Below are positions 37,029 through 44,745 of a DNA stretch of 64,000 nucleotides, in pieces (the first letter of the stretch is position 1; each line of letters begins with the position of its first letter). The stretch spans positions 248,001 through 312,000 of the forward strand of contig SFKZ01000001.1 in assembly GCA_004553595.1 (NCBI GenBank). The letters run 5' to 3'. A program made the position numbers and the translations under genes. This DNA comes from Methanobrevibacter ruminantium. Lineage in GTDB: Archaea; Methanobacteriota; Methanobacteria; Methanobacteriales; Methanobacteriaceae. The notes beneath the pieces were generated by a model. That model saw only the letters and a program-made list of their open reading frames with translations. It was not told where the DNA came from and did no database searches.

Positions 37029-37854
37029 TTCAAGCTTTTTGACTCGTCAAAAACCTTGACCAAACTTTTTTCTATTTTTAACTTATATTACTTTTTATTA
37101 TTCTTTTTTCATTATCTTTTCATTATTTTTTTATTCTCTTTTTATTTCTCTTTTTATTATAAATATTGCATCTACTTTTCAATGTCATGTTATCTTCAAT
37201 TCATATTCATTTTTGATCTATTGAGTTGCATTTTTTCACATATTTTCATTGTAACTCTTAGACATAAATTTCAACTGTATAATGAGTTAACCTGTTATTA
37301 TCATTTTTTGCCAATTTTAGGGCCAGAAATTCCTTGACGTAAGTTTCAAGTGTAAATTTTTTTGCAATTTTTCAAATATTTTTCAAATGTCATTATCAAA
37401 ACATAATCATGTTAATTTATTTTCATCATCATTTCAAATCTTTTGTAATAACATCTATTTTGAGGATTTTTTCCACTCAAAAATGATATTATCACGAAAT
37501 TTTCATAAATTTTTCAATTTTTTTCAAGATCCTTATCAAAATTTCATGATTTTTGTATTACTTGGCGATTTTTTTATCTATTGGAACATTTGTTTTATAG
37601 TTTTAAAATTATTTTCTAAAAAAAACATCTTTTTTTCAATATCTTGTATACTTTTTATTTTCACAAAATATTTTTCGATACACTTTTTTCCTGTTCAATG
37701 GAAAAATTTTTCCAATTTTTTTTGAGTAAGATGATTTCAATGACATTCAAAATCCTTAAGCTTGATTTAAAAATTTCTTAATTAATTTCCCATTTAATAA
37801 ACTTATATAATAGTTTCAACAAACTCTAAAATAACGCTTATATAAGGGGTTTTT
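37029..37854. other. long T-rich non-coding region
   Basis: About 825 bases. Apparent open frames here encode only Phe/Tyr/Ile-rich strings, as expected of T-rich DNA, and have no ribosome site, so I call none. Noted are GTAACTC/GAGTTAAC words near 37252 and 37281, and the inverted partner of the 13-base word mentioned upstream (37344-37356). The promoter of the following membrane protein lies near the right end (ACTTATATAATAG, 37802-37814). Confidence 0.5.
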
Positions 37855-39000
37855 ATGAACTTTAATTTTAAAAACGGAAATTTTGATCTATTCAATCCAC
37901 TGATAGTTGTAGTGATGGCAATATTGTTCCTCATCATAGCTATGCCTATGTGGTATTTCTACCAGGAATTGCCTTCTCCCAATTTAGATTTGTATCTTTA
38001 TATTGGATTAGGGCTCTTGTTCTTTATTTTTAGCGCTTTTGCATCTAACTACATCTTAAGTAAAAGCTTTAAAATCGATGTGGATTCAACCCCTAAAAAA
38101 ATTTTCAGCACTGAGAAATTATCATTATTTGATTCATATTCAAAAAATGAATTGATTATTGTAGCACTGGTTTTATTAGGCATTTTGCTGCAGGTTATAA
38201 ACATCGCTTTATTAGGTGGCATACCACTTTTCTCTGCTACATTAAAGGCGAAGGCTGCAACAAAAATTTGGCTTGTATCCTACATTATTTTCCTGCCATC
38301 CATAAATGTTCTGCTTGCAAAATACAATAGAAAATCACATTATCTATTATTGCTCATCGGCTTGGTCTTGTTTGCCCTAACTGGATATAGGACCACTCCT
38401 ATTGCAATCATGCTATCTGCACTCATAACCTTGTACTATACAAGGGATATTGATGTGAAATACATTATTTTAGCTATCTTAGCTATTGCAGTGGTGCTTT
38501 TGGCAGTTGGATTCATTGCAGTTCAAGCCATCACCTGGCAGCACTGGTCTTTAAATCCAATTGAATTGGTGTCTTATAGGGCAGCATTTACATTGAATAT
38601 ACTCTCAAAAGCCATCGAGAATCAATGTGCCACTATGGGCAATCTATTCTACACAACATTGACAGGATTCTTTACACATTCAGATGCAAGAGTTTTGGTT
38701 GGCCAGGCTACATTAGGACAGGTTCATTCCATAACATCTACAATTTTCGGCCCTGCATTGCTTGATTTTGGTATTGTGGGAATGATTCTGCAAATGTTTT
38801 TATTAGGCCTTATCCTAAAGACATTACACAGCATACAGAATTACAAGAAAGAGATCTTTACAGCATTTTACGGAATTTTGCTTGCACAAACAATCATCTG
38901 GATAGAGACAGGCCCAACTGATATTGTTGTATGGCTATTCTATTTGATTGGCATTTTCCTCATCATCCATTTCCTAAGGGGTGCAAATCATGAAATCTAA
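37855..39000 (+). CDS. oligosaccharide repeat-unit polymerase-like membrane protein
   Basis: This polytopic membrane protein has 381 residues and about eleven hydrophobic segments. The overall layout, with a large loop around TLTGFFTHSDARVLVGQATL, TGYRTTPIAIMLSALITLYY in the middle and FGPALLDFGIVGMILQMFLLG near the C-terminus, resembles Wzy-like and EpsG-like polymerases of repeat units. No catalytic motif is diagnostic, so the call rests on topology and on its neighbour. Its last 11 bases overlap the start of a glycosyltransferase gene, which implies translational coupling. AGGGG precedes the ATG. It may act in pseudomurein or another surface glycan. Confidence 0.65.
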   Translation: MNFNFKNGNFDLFNPLIVVVMAILFLIIAMPMWYFYQELPSPNLDLYLYIGLGLLFFIFSAFASNYILSKSFKIDVDSTPKKIFSTEKLSLFDSYSKNELIIVALVLLGILLQVINIALLGGIPLFSATLKAKAATKIWLVSYIIFLPSINVLLAKYNRKSHYLLLLIGLVLFALTGYRTTPIAIMLSALITLYYTRDIDVKYIILAILAIAVVLLAVGFIAVQAITWQHWSLNPIELVSYRAAFTLNILSKAIENQCATMGNLFYTTLTGFFTHSDARVLVGQATLGQVHSITSTIFGPALLDFGIVGMILQMFLLGLILKTLHSIQNYKKEIFTAFYGILLAQTIIWIETGPTDIVVWLFYLIGIFLIIHFLRGANHEI

Positions 39001-40111
39001 AAATATAGCTATTGCAGGAGAGATCACTCCATCCAAAACAATCATTCCAATCATTGAAAAGTTAAGGGAGATGGAGAATGAAGGTGAATTAAGCTTCAAG
39101 ATCAATAAGATAATCGGGCTTTATCATGGAGAATCTTCAAGGGATTTCCTTGAACCTTATTGTGATGAAACATATTCTATTGGAGAAGGCAGAAGAGGGA
39201 AAAAGAATTCTCTTGGAAAATTGGCATATCTCATTTCAAAGGATATCCTAAAGGCATTCAATGCACTTAAGGGAGGGGGCATTGGTTTATTGATCACTGC
39301 AGGGAATGCAGGGGATGTTAGAAAAGCCATTGTAGCTGCAATTATCTTGCAAATTCCGGTTTTGCATATTGAGCAGGATATCTACAATCCTATTGAAGTC
39401 ATTTCACAAGCGAATCTTGTAACAGTTCCTTCCAAGGGATATGAGGAGTATCTGGAGAAGAACTATAAGCTTAATAATGTTGTCAATATCAACGGTTATC
39501 CTATGGCGAAATATGTTGATGACTATATAAAAGAAAACAATTTAATCGATAAGGATGAAATCTACGGAGAATATGGGATGAAGGAATTTGTCCTTGTTGT
39601 TCTTGGTGGAGATTTGAAGGATGATGATATTGAGCCATTGATTAGGGCTGTTGAAGAGCTTAATCTAAAAGCCTTGATTGCACCTTACAGATTTGATAGG
39701 AATATGGTTAAGGAATTGGTCTTGTCACCAAACATCAAGGTTTTGCCTCAATATGTTGATATGTTAAGCTTCATGAATGCGGCATCACATTTGATATATG
39801 CTGCAGGTATGGGAATGACCATTGAAGCAGGAGTATTCAATATTCCATCATTAAAAATAGAAGGATTCCATAAAACTCATGGAAGTGTGGATTTGGCTAA
39901 GGAACTTAACATACCAATCGTAAAAATAGAAGAAATTTCTGAGGCATTTGAGAATCTACCAGACCAAAAGGAATCAGATCTTGTAAAAAATAGTGAGATA
40001 GCTATTGAAAGGGTAGTGGATTTGATAAATGATTTTGATGAAAAATCATTCAAAAGAAGCGGATTTAAATCCACTAAGCAAATTTGGAACAGTAGAAAAG
40101 TATACAGATGA
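38990..40111 (+). CDS. MurG/epimerase-like glycosyltransferase (GT-B fold)
   Basis: This protein of about 373 residues has the GT-B fold shared by MurG and UDP-GlcNAc 2-epimerases. Visible parts are NIAIAGEITPSKTIIPIIEK, GLLITAGNAGDVRKAIVAAI, VLHIEQDIYNPIEVISQAN, FVLVVLGGDLKDDD, and the C-terminal donor-site-like LIYAAGMGMTIEAGVFNIPS. The start is the ATG at 38990, inside the previous gene, with AAGGGGTG six bases upstream; the ATG three codons earlier is not spaced well. Coupled to a polymerase-like membrane protein, it probably builds the lipid-linked glycan that the latter joins. Donor and acceptor unknown. Confidence 0.72.
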   Translation: MKSKNIAIAGEITPSKTIIPIIEKLREMENEGELSFKINKIIGLYHGESSRDFLEPYCDETYSIGEGRRGKKNSLGKLAYLISKDILKAFNALKGGGIGLLITAGNAGDVRKAIVAAIILQIPVLHIEQDIYNPIEVISQANLVTVPSKGYEEYLEKNYKLNNVVNINGYPMAKYVDDYIKENNLIDKDEIYGEYGMKEFVLVVLGGDLKDDDIEPLIRAVEELNLKALIAPYRFDRNMVKELVLSPNIKVLPQYVDMLSFMNAASHLIYAAGMGMTIEAGVFNIPSLKIEGFHKTHGSVDLAKELNIPIVKIEEISEAFENLPDQKESDLVKNSEIAIERVVDLINDFDEKSFKRSGFKSTKQIWNSRKVYR

Positions 40112-40160
40112 TTTTATCTTTCACTTTTCTTCTAATTTTTTTATTTTTCAATTTCTTTTT

Positions 40161-40475
40161 TTAATCAGCATCCTCATCCATGGTTTCAATCAAAAAACTT
40201 ACAGGACGGAATCCATCGTTGCATGAGATCATTGCTGATTTCTTATTCTTCATCCAACCATCGTAAAGGTCTTCTGCTCCATTAGCCAAAGCCATTACAA
40301 ATGGGGATAATACTTCCCATGCACTAGGGCAGAAATCTTCTGGCTTTTCCCAACCATTAGCTATGAAGACATCTCCACATTCAACATCGCATTCATGTTC
40401 CAATGGATTTTCATACTTTTCAATCAAGTCATCATGCCTTACTTTCTTCATGACTGTAATCTTAACTTTTTTCAA
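40161..40475 (-). CDS. TIGR04076 family protein
   Basis: This small cytoplasmic protein has about 104 residues and belongs to a family of unknown function found in anaerobes. Typical are the N-terminal KVKITVMKKVRHDDLIEKY, the Cys-rich CDVECGDVFIANGWEKPEDFCPSAW, VLSPFVMALANGAEDLYDGW and ISCNDGFRPVSFLIE. The conserved Cys residues suggest metal or redox chemistry. Start choice: AGGTGA lies five bases before the TTG at 40475, while the in-frame GTG at 40484 lies within that site, so the TTG is preferred. It stands between convergent and divergent neighbours with no obvious operon. Confidence 0.72.
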   Translation of the reverse strand: MKKVKITVMKKVRHDDLIEKYENPLEHECDVECGDVFIANGWEKPEDFCPSAWEVLSPFVMALANGAEDLYDGWMKNKKSAMISCNDGFRPVSFLIETMDEDAD

Positions 40476-40656
40476 CTCATTCACCTAAAAACTTTAGTCT
40501 GTTTTTAATTATTTTTTATCTCTTATCATTTAAATATTTTAAAAATCAAAACCAAATCAATACTTAAACTCCTCATCAAAAAATTTTAAATATCATAATC
40601 CCTTTAAATTTAAAATGGAATACTATTTTTTTTCAATTGATAGGAAAGGTTTTAGA

Positions 40657-41298
40657 ATGGATAAAAAATTAATCATCAGATACATTTTACTTATTCTCGG
40701 GGTGACTATAATGTCTTTAGGCATTGCATTATCCCTTAAGTCCACTTTAGGCACTCCTCCTATATCATGCATTCCTGCTGTTCTAGCTGTTGCTTTTCCT
40801 TGGACTGTAGGAGAATTCACCATAGTTTTCAATGCGTTGCTTGTCATATTCCAAATGGTTCTTTTAAGAAAAATAACACTATCGCAAATAGCCCAAATGC
40901 TTGTATGCATTCTATTTGGCTATATGATTGACTTTAACTTAAGTTTTATTGATTTCATCAATCCAACAATGTATATAAGTCAATGGATCTTGCTTATAGT
41001 AAGCTGTCTTGTTCTTGCATTCGGGCTTGTCATTGAAGTAAAGTCAGACATTACAATGCTCCCTGGAGACGGTGCTGTAGTGGCAATAGGTGAAGTGCTT
41101 AACAAGGATTGGGGTAAGGTCAAGCCATTTTTCGATGTTACAGTTGTAAGCATAGGTGTCATTTTGGCATTGGTATTCATAGGCCACCTTGAGGGGGTTC
41201 GTGAAGGAACCATTTTTTCAGCTATTACAGTTGGTTTCATCATTCAGTTTTACAATAAGGCTTTCGGATACAAGCTAGATAATTACTTAGAGAAATAA
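40657..41298 (+). CDS. YczE/YitT-like membrane protein
   Basis: This integral membrane protein has about 213 residues and five or six hydrophobic segments, and is similar to the YczE/YyaS/YitT family. Recognisable are ILLILGVTIMSLGIALSLKS, LGTPPISCIPAVLA, WTVGEFTIVFNALLVIFQMV, CILFGYMIDFNL and MLPGDGAVVAIGEVL. Function unknown. The ATG at 40657 has AGGAAAGG upstream; a start 14 codons earlier has none and would add a hydrophobic stretch. It is not obviously linked to neighbours. Confidence 0.8.
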   Translation: MDKKLIIRYILLILGVTIMSLGIALSLKSTLGTPPISCIPAVLAVAFPWTVGEFTIVFNALLVIFQMVLLRKITLSQIAQMLVCILFGYMIDFNLSFIDFINPTMYISQWILLIVSCLVLAFGLVIEVKSDITMLPGDGAVVAIGEVLNKDWGKVKPFFDVTVVSIGVILALVFIGHLEGVREGTIFSAITVGFIIQFYNKAFGYKLDNYLEK

Positions 41299-41458
41299 TC
41301 AATTTTTTCATAAAATTTTAACCTAAATTCTTTTAGATTTTCACTTAAATCTTTCAATTTCTTTAAAATCCTTAATCATTCTTTTTTCTTAAAAATAATC
41401 CTTATTTGCCCTTTATTTTTCATTGATTTTTCAGTAAATTCACAAAACTCATATTCTA

Positions 41459-41466
41459 TTATATAA
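41459..41466 (+). promoter_or_regulatory. TATA box of mtd
   Basis: TTATATAA at 41459-41466 lies about 70 bases before the mtd start, giving an expected transcript start near 41490 and a leader of about 40 bases. A second TATA-like stretch (AATATAAATA, 41511-41520) is too close to the ATG for a leadered message. Confidence 0.55.
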
Positions 41467-41533
41467 ATGTTTTGTTTTGATTTTTTACATTAACTTTATA
41501 ATAAGTAAATAATATAAATATACTTGTGATATT

Positions 41534-42364
41534 ATGGTAGTTAAAATCGCTATATTAAGAAGTGGTAATATTGGTACTTCACCAATATTAGATTTATTAT
41601 TAGACGAAAGAGCAGACAGACCAAACATCGACGTAAGAGTATTTGGATCTGGAGCAAAAATGAACCCTGAACAAGTCGAAGACGTTGTACCTAAATTCAA
41701 ACAATTCGACCCTGACTTCTGTATTTTCATTAGCCCAAACCCAGCAGCACCTGGTCCAGCTAGAGCAAGAGAATTATTATCTGCAGAAGATATTCCTGCT
41801 ATTATCATCGGTGACGCTCCTGGTAAAGGTAAGAAAGATGAAATGGACGAACAAGGTTTAGGTTACATTATTGTAATGGCAGACCCAATGATCGGTGCAA
41901 AAAGAGAATGGTTAGACCCAACTGAAATGGCTATTTTCAACGCTGACATCATTAAGGTATTAGCAGAAACCGGTGCTTTAAGATTAGTACAAAAAACCAT
42001 TGACGGTGTAATCGAAGCTGTTGAAGCAGGTAACGAAATCGAATTACCTAAACTCATTGTAACTGCTGAAAAAGCTGTAGAAGCTGCTAAATTCCAAAAC
42101 CCATACGCAAAAGCAAAAGCTATTGCTGCATACGAAATGGCTGGCGCTGTAGCAGGTTTAGACATGAAAGGTTGTTTCATGACCAAAGGTTTCGAAAACT
42201 TCATTCCTTTAGTAGCTGCTGCTCATGAAATGGCTGCATGTGCAGCTGCATTAGCAGATGAAGCAAGAGAAATTGAAAAATCCAACGACACTGTATTAAG
42301 AACCCCTCACATGAAAGAAGGTAACGTTGGTTGCAAAGTTGATTTAATCAGCAAACCAGAATAA
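41534..42364 (+). CDS. mtd: F420-dependent methylenetetrahydromethanopterin dehydrogenase
   Basis: A core enzyme of CO2-reducing methanogenesis, it reversibly reduces methenyl-H4MPT to methylene-H4MPT with reduced F420. The 276-residue sequence is characteristic from end to end: VKIAILRSGNIGTSPILDLL, VRVFGSGAKMNPEQVE, FISPNPAAPGPARARELL, IIGDAPGKGKKDEMDEQGLG, IIVMADPMIGAKREWLDPTE and EKSNDTVLRTPHMKEG. Codon use is strongly biased (GGT, AAC, TTA, CCA), as expected of a highly expressed protein. GTGAT lies just upstream, a TATA box 70 bases before, and a strong terminator after. It stands alone, as mtd often does. Confidence 0.98.
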   Translation: MVVKIAILRSGNIGTSPILDLLLDERADRPNIDVRVFGSGAKMNPEQVEDVVPKFKQFDPDFCIFISPNPAAPGPARARELLSAEDIPAIIIGDAPGKGKKDEMDEQGLGYIIVMADPMIGAKREWLDPTEMAIFNADIIKVLAETGALRLVQKTIDGVIEAVEAGNEIELPKLIVTAEKAVEAAKFQNPYAKAKAIAAYEMAGAVAGLDMKGCFMTKGFENFIPLVAAAHEMAACAAALADEAREIEKSNDTVLRTPHMKEGNVGCKVDLISKPE

Positions 42365-42377
42365 GTGTCGAGGATTT

Positions 42378-42416
42378 AAGTAGCTCTTTAGCTACTTATT
42401 TTTCTTTTTTCTTTTT
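42378..42416 (+). terminator. hairpin terminator after mtd
   Basis: AAGTAGCT and AGCTACTT form an eight-base stem with a CTTT loop (42378-42397), followed by ATTTTTCTTTTTTC. It begins 14 bases past the mtd stop. The remaining 42417-42695 is AT-rich and shows no gene. Confidence 0.85.
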
Positions 42417-42695
42417 TAAAACAAATTCAAATCAAATCAAAAAATCAAATCTCAAATCAAAATCAAAATTTACTTTTTTTCTTTTATTTTAACTCAATTT
42501 TAAAATTTCCTGCCGGAATATTTAATTCGTTAAAATACTAACATATTGTTTTTGAGTTTTTATTAAAAAAAAGTTAAAACAGTTTAAAAAAATAATTGTA
42601 AAAATTTGTAAATAATTATAAATAATTTAAAAATAATTTATAAGTGATAATAAATAATTAAAAAAAAGAAAGAATAAGGTTCTATAAGTTTTAAC

Positions 42696-43274
42696 TTAAA
42701 GAACGCCTTTTGTACTTAAAATTTCATCATGCTCAATTTTACAGCCATCATACAATGATTTTGCAAATGCCTTGAAAAGAGCTTCTGCCTTGTGGTGATC
42801 ATTTGCACCTTTACAGGTTCCATAGACATTGATCTTACCACTGGAAGCGAAGGATTCAAAGAAGTGAACTACAACATCACTGCTTAAGTCACCAATCTTG
42901 TCATGCTTGAAATCCAAGCCCATATTGCAGTAGCTGCGGCCGCTGATGTCTATTGCAACAGTTGCAACTGAATCATCCATAGGTACAATAGCGTGACCCA
43001 TTCTTCTGATTCCTTTCTTGTCGCCAATCGCTTCTGTGAAAGCTTCACCTAACAATATGCCAACATCTTCTACAGTGTGGTGATCATCGATTTCAATATC
43101 ACCAATTGCCTTTATCTTTAAATCCATAAAGCTGTGTTTGGAAAAGGATTCCAACATGTGGTTGAAGAAATTGACGCCGGTGTCAATATCATATTTTCCA
43201 GTTCCATCAATATTTAATTCTATTTCAATATCTGTTTCAGATGTCTTTCTTGAAACTTTAGCTATTCTAGTCAT
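42696..43274 (-). CDS. hisB: imidazoleglycerol-phosphate dehydratase
   Basis: HisB catalyses the dehydration of imidazole-glycerol phosphate to imidazole-acetol phosphate in histidine synthesis, using Mn2+. The two metal-binding histidine motifs are present, DDHHTVEDVGILLG and GANDHHKAEALFKA, together with FFNHMLESFSKHS and GRSYCNMGLDF. The length of 192 residues is normal for a monofunctional HisB. The ATG at 43274 is chosen because GAGTGAT lies four bases upstream; the in-frame GTG at 43286 overlaps that site. No other his gene is nearby, consistent with scattered his genes in methanogens. Confidence 0.95.
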   Translation of the reverse strand: MTRIAKVSRKTSETDIEIELNIDGTGKYDIDTGVNFFNHMLESFSKHSFMDLKIKAIGDIEIDDHHTVEDVGILLGEAFTEAIGDKKGIRRMGHAIVPMDDSVATVAIDISGRSYCNMGLDFKHDKIGDLSSDVVVHFFESFASSGKINVYGTCKGANDHHKAEALFKAFAKSLYDGCKIEHDEILSTKGVL

Positions 43275-43377
43275 TGAATCACTCACTGATTAATTCTTAA
43301 GTATCATATAGTAAACATAGTAAACAATTTATGCTAAAATTTTAAACTATATTTAAATTAAAATAACGATTAATTAT

Positions 43378-43578
43378 TTACTCGTCTGGTGCATTTCTCA
43401 TAATTTTAATTGCATCTGGACCGCATTTCATTGCACATAATGTACAAACATGACAATAATCCAGGTTTGATACATGTGCAACAGTATCAATAGTCCAAAT
43501 ATATCCTCCTTTAGGACAAATCTCTTTACAATTTCCGCATGCAGTGCATTTGTCCTCATCAACTATAATCTTTAAAAT
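43378..43578 (-). CDS. 2[4Fe-4S] ferredoxin with apparent ATT start codon
   Basis: This small ferredoxin of 66 residues has two cluster motifs: DKCTACGNCKEICPKGG (C-x2-C-x2-C-x3-CP) and YCHVCTLCAMKCGPDAIKI. It would carry electrons in the cytoplasm. There is no in-frame ATG, GTG or TTG between the upstream region and the first cluster. A perfect GGTGAT at 43582-43587 stands three bases before an ATT at 43578, giving (M)LKIIVDEDKCTACG, a normal ferredoxin N-terminus. A TATA box (43623-43632) lies about 45 bases upstream. The neighbours hisB and the ModE-like regulator do not reveal its partner. The gene looks intact otherwise. Confidence 0.8.
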   Translation of the reverse strand: MLKIIVDEDKCTACGNCKEICPKGGYIWTIDTVAHVSNLDYCHVCTLCAMKCGPDAIKIMRNAPDE

Positions 43579-43622
43579 AATATCACCATGAATAAATCTG
43601 TAAATAATCTTATTTTATTTAA

Positions 43623-43632
43623 TCTATATAAA
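43623..43632 (-). promoter_or_regulatory. TATA box of the small ferredoxin gene
   Basis: On the minus strand TTTTATATAG (43623-43632) is flanked upstream by AGCATAG. It predicts a transcript start near 43600 and a leader of about 20 bases that includes the GGTGAT site. Confidence 0.55.
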
Positions 43633-43672
43633 ACTATGCTAAATCCTTAAAAATATTTTTCATTAAAATGAA

Positions 43673-44365
43673 TTATAATTTTAAGGTAGCTATTGACAAT
43701 GCCTTAAATCCAATGTAAACTTCTTTTCCCAAACTTAAATCAAGGTCCTTACCAGCAGATAAGGTGATGTCTGAGAAGATGTCCACTCCACCAATGTCAA
43801 TTCTTACACGAACCATCTCATCTTGAAGTCTCATTTCAGTGACTTTTCCCTTGAAGATGTTTCTGATGCTGGATGCTTGAGGCTCCAACATAATGAAGAT
43901 ATTGTCATAGCTTATTAAAGCGAGAATCTTATCTCCAACTTTATATTCCTTTTTCAATGGGATAGTTATGACCAATTCATTCATTTGAATTTTCATAACT
44001 CCTTTTGTTTTGTCAACTTCAAGAATCTCCGCTTCAATCTCATTTGTTTCGCTGTGAAGTTCCATGATTGCATTGATCTTTTTGCATTCCTTTAGAATCT
44101 GCAAGCCCTCTTCGGTAAGAGTGGTGCTGCCTCCACCACCGCTTCCTCCTTTTTTAGTGTTTACAATAGCTATGTCCAATGTTGATTCTATCTTGTCGAT
44201 ATAGTTTAAAGCAGTTCTGTAGGAAATTTTAGAACGCTTAGCAGCATCTGTAATTGATTCGCTTTCATTTATATAAACCAACAGATTGAATTTCTTTTGA
44301 TCCAATAGAAAAGAATTTCCATCTATATTAATCTTATATTCTACTCCCGCTTTTACCTCAGTCAT
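43673..44365 (-). CDS. ModE-like molybdate/tungstate-responsive regulator
   Basis: This DNA-binding regulator has 230 residues. The N-terminal winged-helix domain (residues ~15-110) has SITDAAKRSKISYRTALNYI and the glycine-rich loop KKGGSGGGGSTTLTEEG typical of ModE. The C-terminal half contains two TOBE/Mop-like segments (EAEILEVDKTKGVMKIQMNE and IFKGKVTEMRLQDEMVRVRI), which bind molybdate or tungstate. It would switch Mo/W uptake or Mo/W-enzyme genes. None of these is in the window, so targets are unknown. AGGGACGATT precedes the ATG. Confidence 0.85.
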   Translation of the reverse strand: MTEVKAGVEYKINIDGNSFLLDQKKFNLLVYINESESITDAAKRSKISYRTALNYIDKIESTLDIAIVNTKKGGSGGGGSTTLTEEGLQILKECKKINAIMELHSETNEIEAEILEVDKTKGVMKIQMNELVITIPLKKEYKVGDKILALISYDNIFIMLEPQASSIRNIFKGKVTEMRLQDEMVRVRIDIGGVDIFSDITLSAGKDLDLSLGKEVYIGFKALSIATLKL

Positions 44366-44641
44366 TTTAATCGTCCCTTTTTACCTTATAATTATTTTTC
44401 AAAAATTACCCAGATTGATATTTAATATATGCTTTTTATTAATTAAACTTATTCATTTTTATCTACTATCGTACATAATTTTTAAATTAATCTTTGATTA
44501 AATTGAGTTTTAAGATAAAAAAAGAAAGGATATTTATTTTGCCACGTTATGATAAATATTCGTAATCGATAAATCATTTATAAGTGATTTGTTTAAAAAA
44601 TCGATATGAATCTATTAAAAAAACAGAATAATGTTTAATCT

Positions 44642-44728
44642 GTTAATAAAAAAAGTAAAGAGAGTTAATAAAAAAAGTAAAGAGAGTTAATAAAAAAAGT
44701 AAAGAGAGAGTTAATAAAAAAGTAAAGA
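44642..44728. repeat. 22-bp tandem repeat, about four copies
   Basis: The unit GTTAATAAAAAAAGTAAAG plus AGA is repeated without spacers at 44642-44663, 44664-44685 and 44686-44707. After two extra bases, a shortened copy lies at 44710-44728. It fills the gap just past the flippase stop codon (44746, minus strand). On that strand the run is rich in T and could help end transcription. There are no spacers, so it is not CRISPR. The rest of 44366-44641 is AT-rich with no gene. Confidence 0.85.
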
Positions 44729-44745
44729 TGAAGTTTATGGATTAT

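Noticed and set aside
37056..37725. Two open frames (93 and 112 codons) in the T-rich region
   Set aside because: They encode almost only Phe, Tyr, Ile, Leu and Ser, have no ribosome site, and match nothing. They are expected from T-rich DNA.
44642..44728. Tandem repeat as a CRISPR array
   Set aside because: Units abut without unique spacers, and no cas gene is in the window.
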